From Berkiella sp963829835 (GTDB lineage: Bacteria; Pseudomonadota; Gammaproteobacteria; Berkiellales; Berkiellaceae): 64,000 bases of DNA. The stretch's first letter is position 1. Every line of letters begins with the position of its first letter. The stretch covers positions 496,001-560,000 of the forward strand of contig CAWHKC010000003.1 in assembly GCA_963829835.1 (NCBI GenBank), in the 5' to 3' direction. A program made the position numbers and the translations under genes. The notes beneath the pieces were generated by a model, which had not been told where the DNA came from, ran no database searches, and worked only from the letters and a program-made list of their open reading frames with translations. Positions 62,342 through 64,000 of this stretch are shown here, piece after piece.

Positions 62342-62731
62342 ATGACATTGAATCACATTTTTGATGTACATGAAAAAGCAATCTATTTAAGGAGCCAAAG
62401 AACCGAAGTGCTTGCCAGCAATTTAGCCAATGCTGACACCCCAGGTTATAAAGCACGAGATATTGACTTTAAGGAAGTCTTATCTGAAATGGCAGGCAAT
62501 AGTTCAGCACAAATGGTTAGAACCAATCCATTACATCTGAGCGATGATGACGGTATTCTAGAGTCTTCTTTAAAATATAGAATTCCGCTACAAGAAAAAA
62601 TAGATGGAAATACAGTCGATCCGCAAGTAGAAAATGGAAAATTTGCTGAAAACAGCGTGCGATATATTGCGTCTTTAAGATTTATGGACTCAAAGATTAA
62701 ACATGCAATGATAGCGTTTAGGGGAGAATAA
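62342..62731 (+). CDS. flgB: flagellar proximal rod protein FlgB
   Basis: Start ATG 62342 (MTLNHIFDVHEKAIYLRSQR), with GAGG upstream. ASNLANADTPGYKARDIDF is the FlgB signature, and the C-terminus VRYIASLRFMDSKIKHAMIA is the helical end. First gene of the rod/hook operon. Two bp separate it from flgC. Confidence 0.95.
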   Translation: MTLNHIFDVHEKAIYLRSQRTEVLASNLANADTPGYKARDIDFKEVLSEMAGNSSAQMVRTNPLHLSDDDGILESSLKYRIPLQEKIDGNTVDPQVENGKFAENSVRYIASLRFMDSKIKHAMIAFRGE

Positions 62732-62733
62732 AA

Positions 62734-63159
62734 ATGTCATCATTTAGCATATTTGATATCGCAGGTCAGGCATTGAGTGCGCAGAATATCCGTCTTAATA
62801 CGATTGCTAGTAATATGGCGAATGCCGAAACAGTTGGTAGCTCTGAAGCAGATACCTATCGTGCAAAATACCCCATATTTTCAACCACTAAAACGCAAAT
62901 CGAAGGGGAGTCAGGAGATAATTCTTATGCAAGAGGGGTTCGTGTTGATAGGCTGGTTGAAAGCAAAACACCTGTAGAAATGAGATATGATCCTTCACAT
63001 CCCAAAGCAGATCAAAATGGATATATCTATCTCTCCAATGTAAATATGGTACAAGAAATGGCTGATATGATTGATGCATCAAGATCATTCCAAACGAATG
63101 TTCAAATGTTAAATACTGTTAAAGAATTAATGCAACATGCACTGAATCTTGGAAAATAA
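62734..63159 (+). CDS. flgC: flagellar proximal rod protein FlgC
   Basis: 141 residues. IFDIAGQALSAQNIRLNTIA with SNMANAETVG at the N-terminus, YDPSHPKADQNGYIYLSNVN, and VQEMADMIDASRSFQTNVQM at the C-terminus, all as in FlgC. Confidence 0.95.
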   Translation: MSSFSIFDIAGQALSAQNIRLNTIASNMANAETVGSSEADTYRAKYPIFSTTKTQIEGESGDNSYARGVRVDRLVESKTPVEMRYDPSHPKADQNGYIYLSNVNMVQEMADMIDASRSFQTNVQMLNTVKELMQHALNLGK

Positions 63160-63170
63160 AAGGTGAATAA

Positions 63171-63845
63171 ATGAGTGATATAAGTGGAATGCAAGGTGTT
63201 AATCTCAGTGAAATAGGCCTGCACAGCCCTATTGATCTAGAAAAAGGAAAAACTGAGAAAAATGAATTTTTACAATTGTTTGTAGCGCAATTAAAAAATC
63301 AAAACCCACTTGAGCCGCAAGATGGTTCAGATTTCTTAGGGCAGCTCGCTCAATTTAGTACTGTTGAAGGTATTAAAAATATGGAGTCTGCTTTTAACAA
63401 AATTGCTGATTCTTTAAATTCAACTCAAGCACTACAAGCAACATCGTTGGTTGGCAAAAAAGTACAAGTTAGAACGGATGCCAGTGCCCATGTTGAAGGG
63501 GGCAAGGTATCTGGTGCTATAGAACTCCCAAGAGCCGTCGGTGATTTAACATTGGATGTGTATAACGAGGTCGGTCAACTCGTAAAATCCTATAACCTCA
63601 ATGCAAGAGAAAAGGGTGACTTAGCCTTTACTTGGGATGGTTTGGATGAAAATGGTCAAGCTATGCCAAGTGGTGTCTATCGTTTTGAAGCAAAAGGTAC
63701 TATTGAAGGTAAATCCACTGAATTTGAAACCTTTATCGCTTCAAATGTGGATAGTGTCACCATCAATAAAAATGGCCAACCCATGACACTGAATGTCTCT
63801 GGCTTTGGTAAAGTTTCGATGAACGATATTAAAACTATTAGCTAA
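63171..63845 (+). CDS. flgD: hook-assembly scaffold FlgD
   Basis: 224 residues. FLQLFVAQLKNQNPLEPQDG with FLGQLAQFSTVEGIKNM is the FlgD N-domain. The FLgD Ig/tudor part has LAFTWDGLDENGQAMPSGVY. Caps the growing hook. Confidence 0.95.
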   Translation: MSDISGMQGVNLSEIGLHSPIDLEKGKTEKNEFLQLFVAQLKNQNPLEPQDGSDFLGQLAQFSTVEGIKNMESAFNKIADSLNSTQALQATSLVGKKVQVRTDASAHVEGGKVSGAIELPRAVGDLTLDVYNEVGQLVKSYNLNAREKGDLAFTWDGLDENGQAMPSGVYRFEAKGTIEGKSTEFETFIASNVDSVTINKNGQPMTLNVSGFGKVSMNDIKTIS

Positions 63846-63877
63846 AATACAATAAAAAATGTAAAGAGGTAAGTGAC

Positions 63878-64000
63878 ATGGATTTTAACTCAGCGCTTAG
63901 TGGGCTACAAGCAACATCAAACGAGCTTAGTGTTGTCAGTAACAATATTGCTAACGTTAGTACAACGGGGTTTAAATCATCTCGTGCTGAATTTGCAGAT
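63878..64000 (+). CDS. flgE: flagellar hook protein FlgE (start only)
   Basis: Starts MDFNSALSGLQATSNELSVV then SNNIANVSTTGFKSSRAEF, the N-terminus of a hook/rod axial protein. Position after flgD indicates FlgE. AGAGG upstream. Cut by the window end. Confidence 0.9.
   Translation, partial: MDFNSALSGLQATSNELSVVSNNIANVSTTGFKSSRAEFAD

Overview
The window looks like a chromosome segment from an AT-rich (roughly 37-38% G+C by eye), flagellated, host-associated gammaproteobacterium of the Legionellales/Coxiellaceae type. The evidence is a dense set of eukaryote-like effector candidates (ankyrin, Sel1, F-box-like, LRR, protein kinase, SidE-type phosphodiesterase, OspF/SpvC-type phosphothreonine lyase, papain-fold toxin, endoglycoceramidase), a short LuxR regulator of the Legionella/Coxiella kind, and a sigma-54 driven flagellar locus. 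An amoeba-associated, possibly intranuclear genus such as Candidatus Berkiella would fit, but that is inference. No secretion apparatus lies in the window.

Layout. 1-335: end of a class III nucleotide cyclase. 0.6-7 kb: a kinase effector, two head-to-head 5'-truncated genes (phosphothreonine lyase and adenosine deaminase), an ankyrin-like gene and a transglutaminase-like gene. 7-17.6 kb: a multi-pass membrane protein, a 1018-aa ankyrin protein, a LuxR regulator, an F-box/tandem-repeat protein. 17.6-21 kb: its convergent relative, a FimV-type LysM protein and three short peptides with double-glycine leaders. 21-36 kb: effector-like genes, three of them split by single-base frameshifts. 36-46.5 kb: a second 1018-aa ankyrin protein ending in CWIL, an endoglycoceramidase, a Sel1 pair one of which carries a Tox-PL domain, more double-glycine peptides, and a protein ending in CSIS. 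46.5-59.5 kb: a decayed mobile region with an aldo/keto reductase fragment, a complete IS66 element splitting an effector-like gene, a DUF927 remnant, an AlpA regulator, an ankyrin protein ending in a polybasic CaaX motif, metallophosphoesterases, toxin-antitoxin genes, palindromic repeats and tRNA-Arg(CCU). 59.7-64 kb: flagellar genes, with flgA-flgM-flgN-PilZ reading left and flgB-flgC-flgD-flgE reading right from facing sigma-54 promoters.

Unifying signals. (i) At least five unrelated effector-like proteins start with MKRGP or a close variant, often followed by basic clusters. (ii) Five short peptides share an M[KR]xLxxxExxxVSGG leader. (iii) Two about 200-bp upstream regions are near copies with the same promoter (TTGACA-N17-TATCGT) and three conserved hairpins. 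(iv) A 57-bp module (TGCCAGGA/TCCTGGCA hairpin, T-run, then TTTGGTAAACTTGCCTAA) recurs five times. (v) Three proteins end in CaaX-like tetrapeptides. These shared 5' regions and termini are the best candidates here for an undescribed effector expression and targeting scheme.
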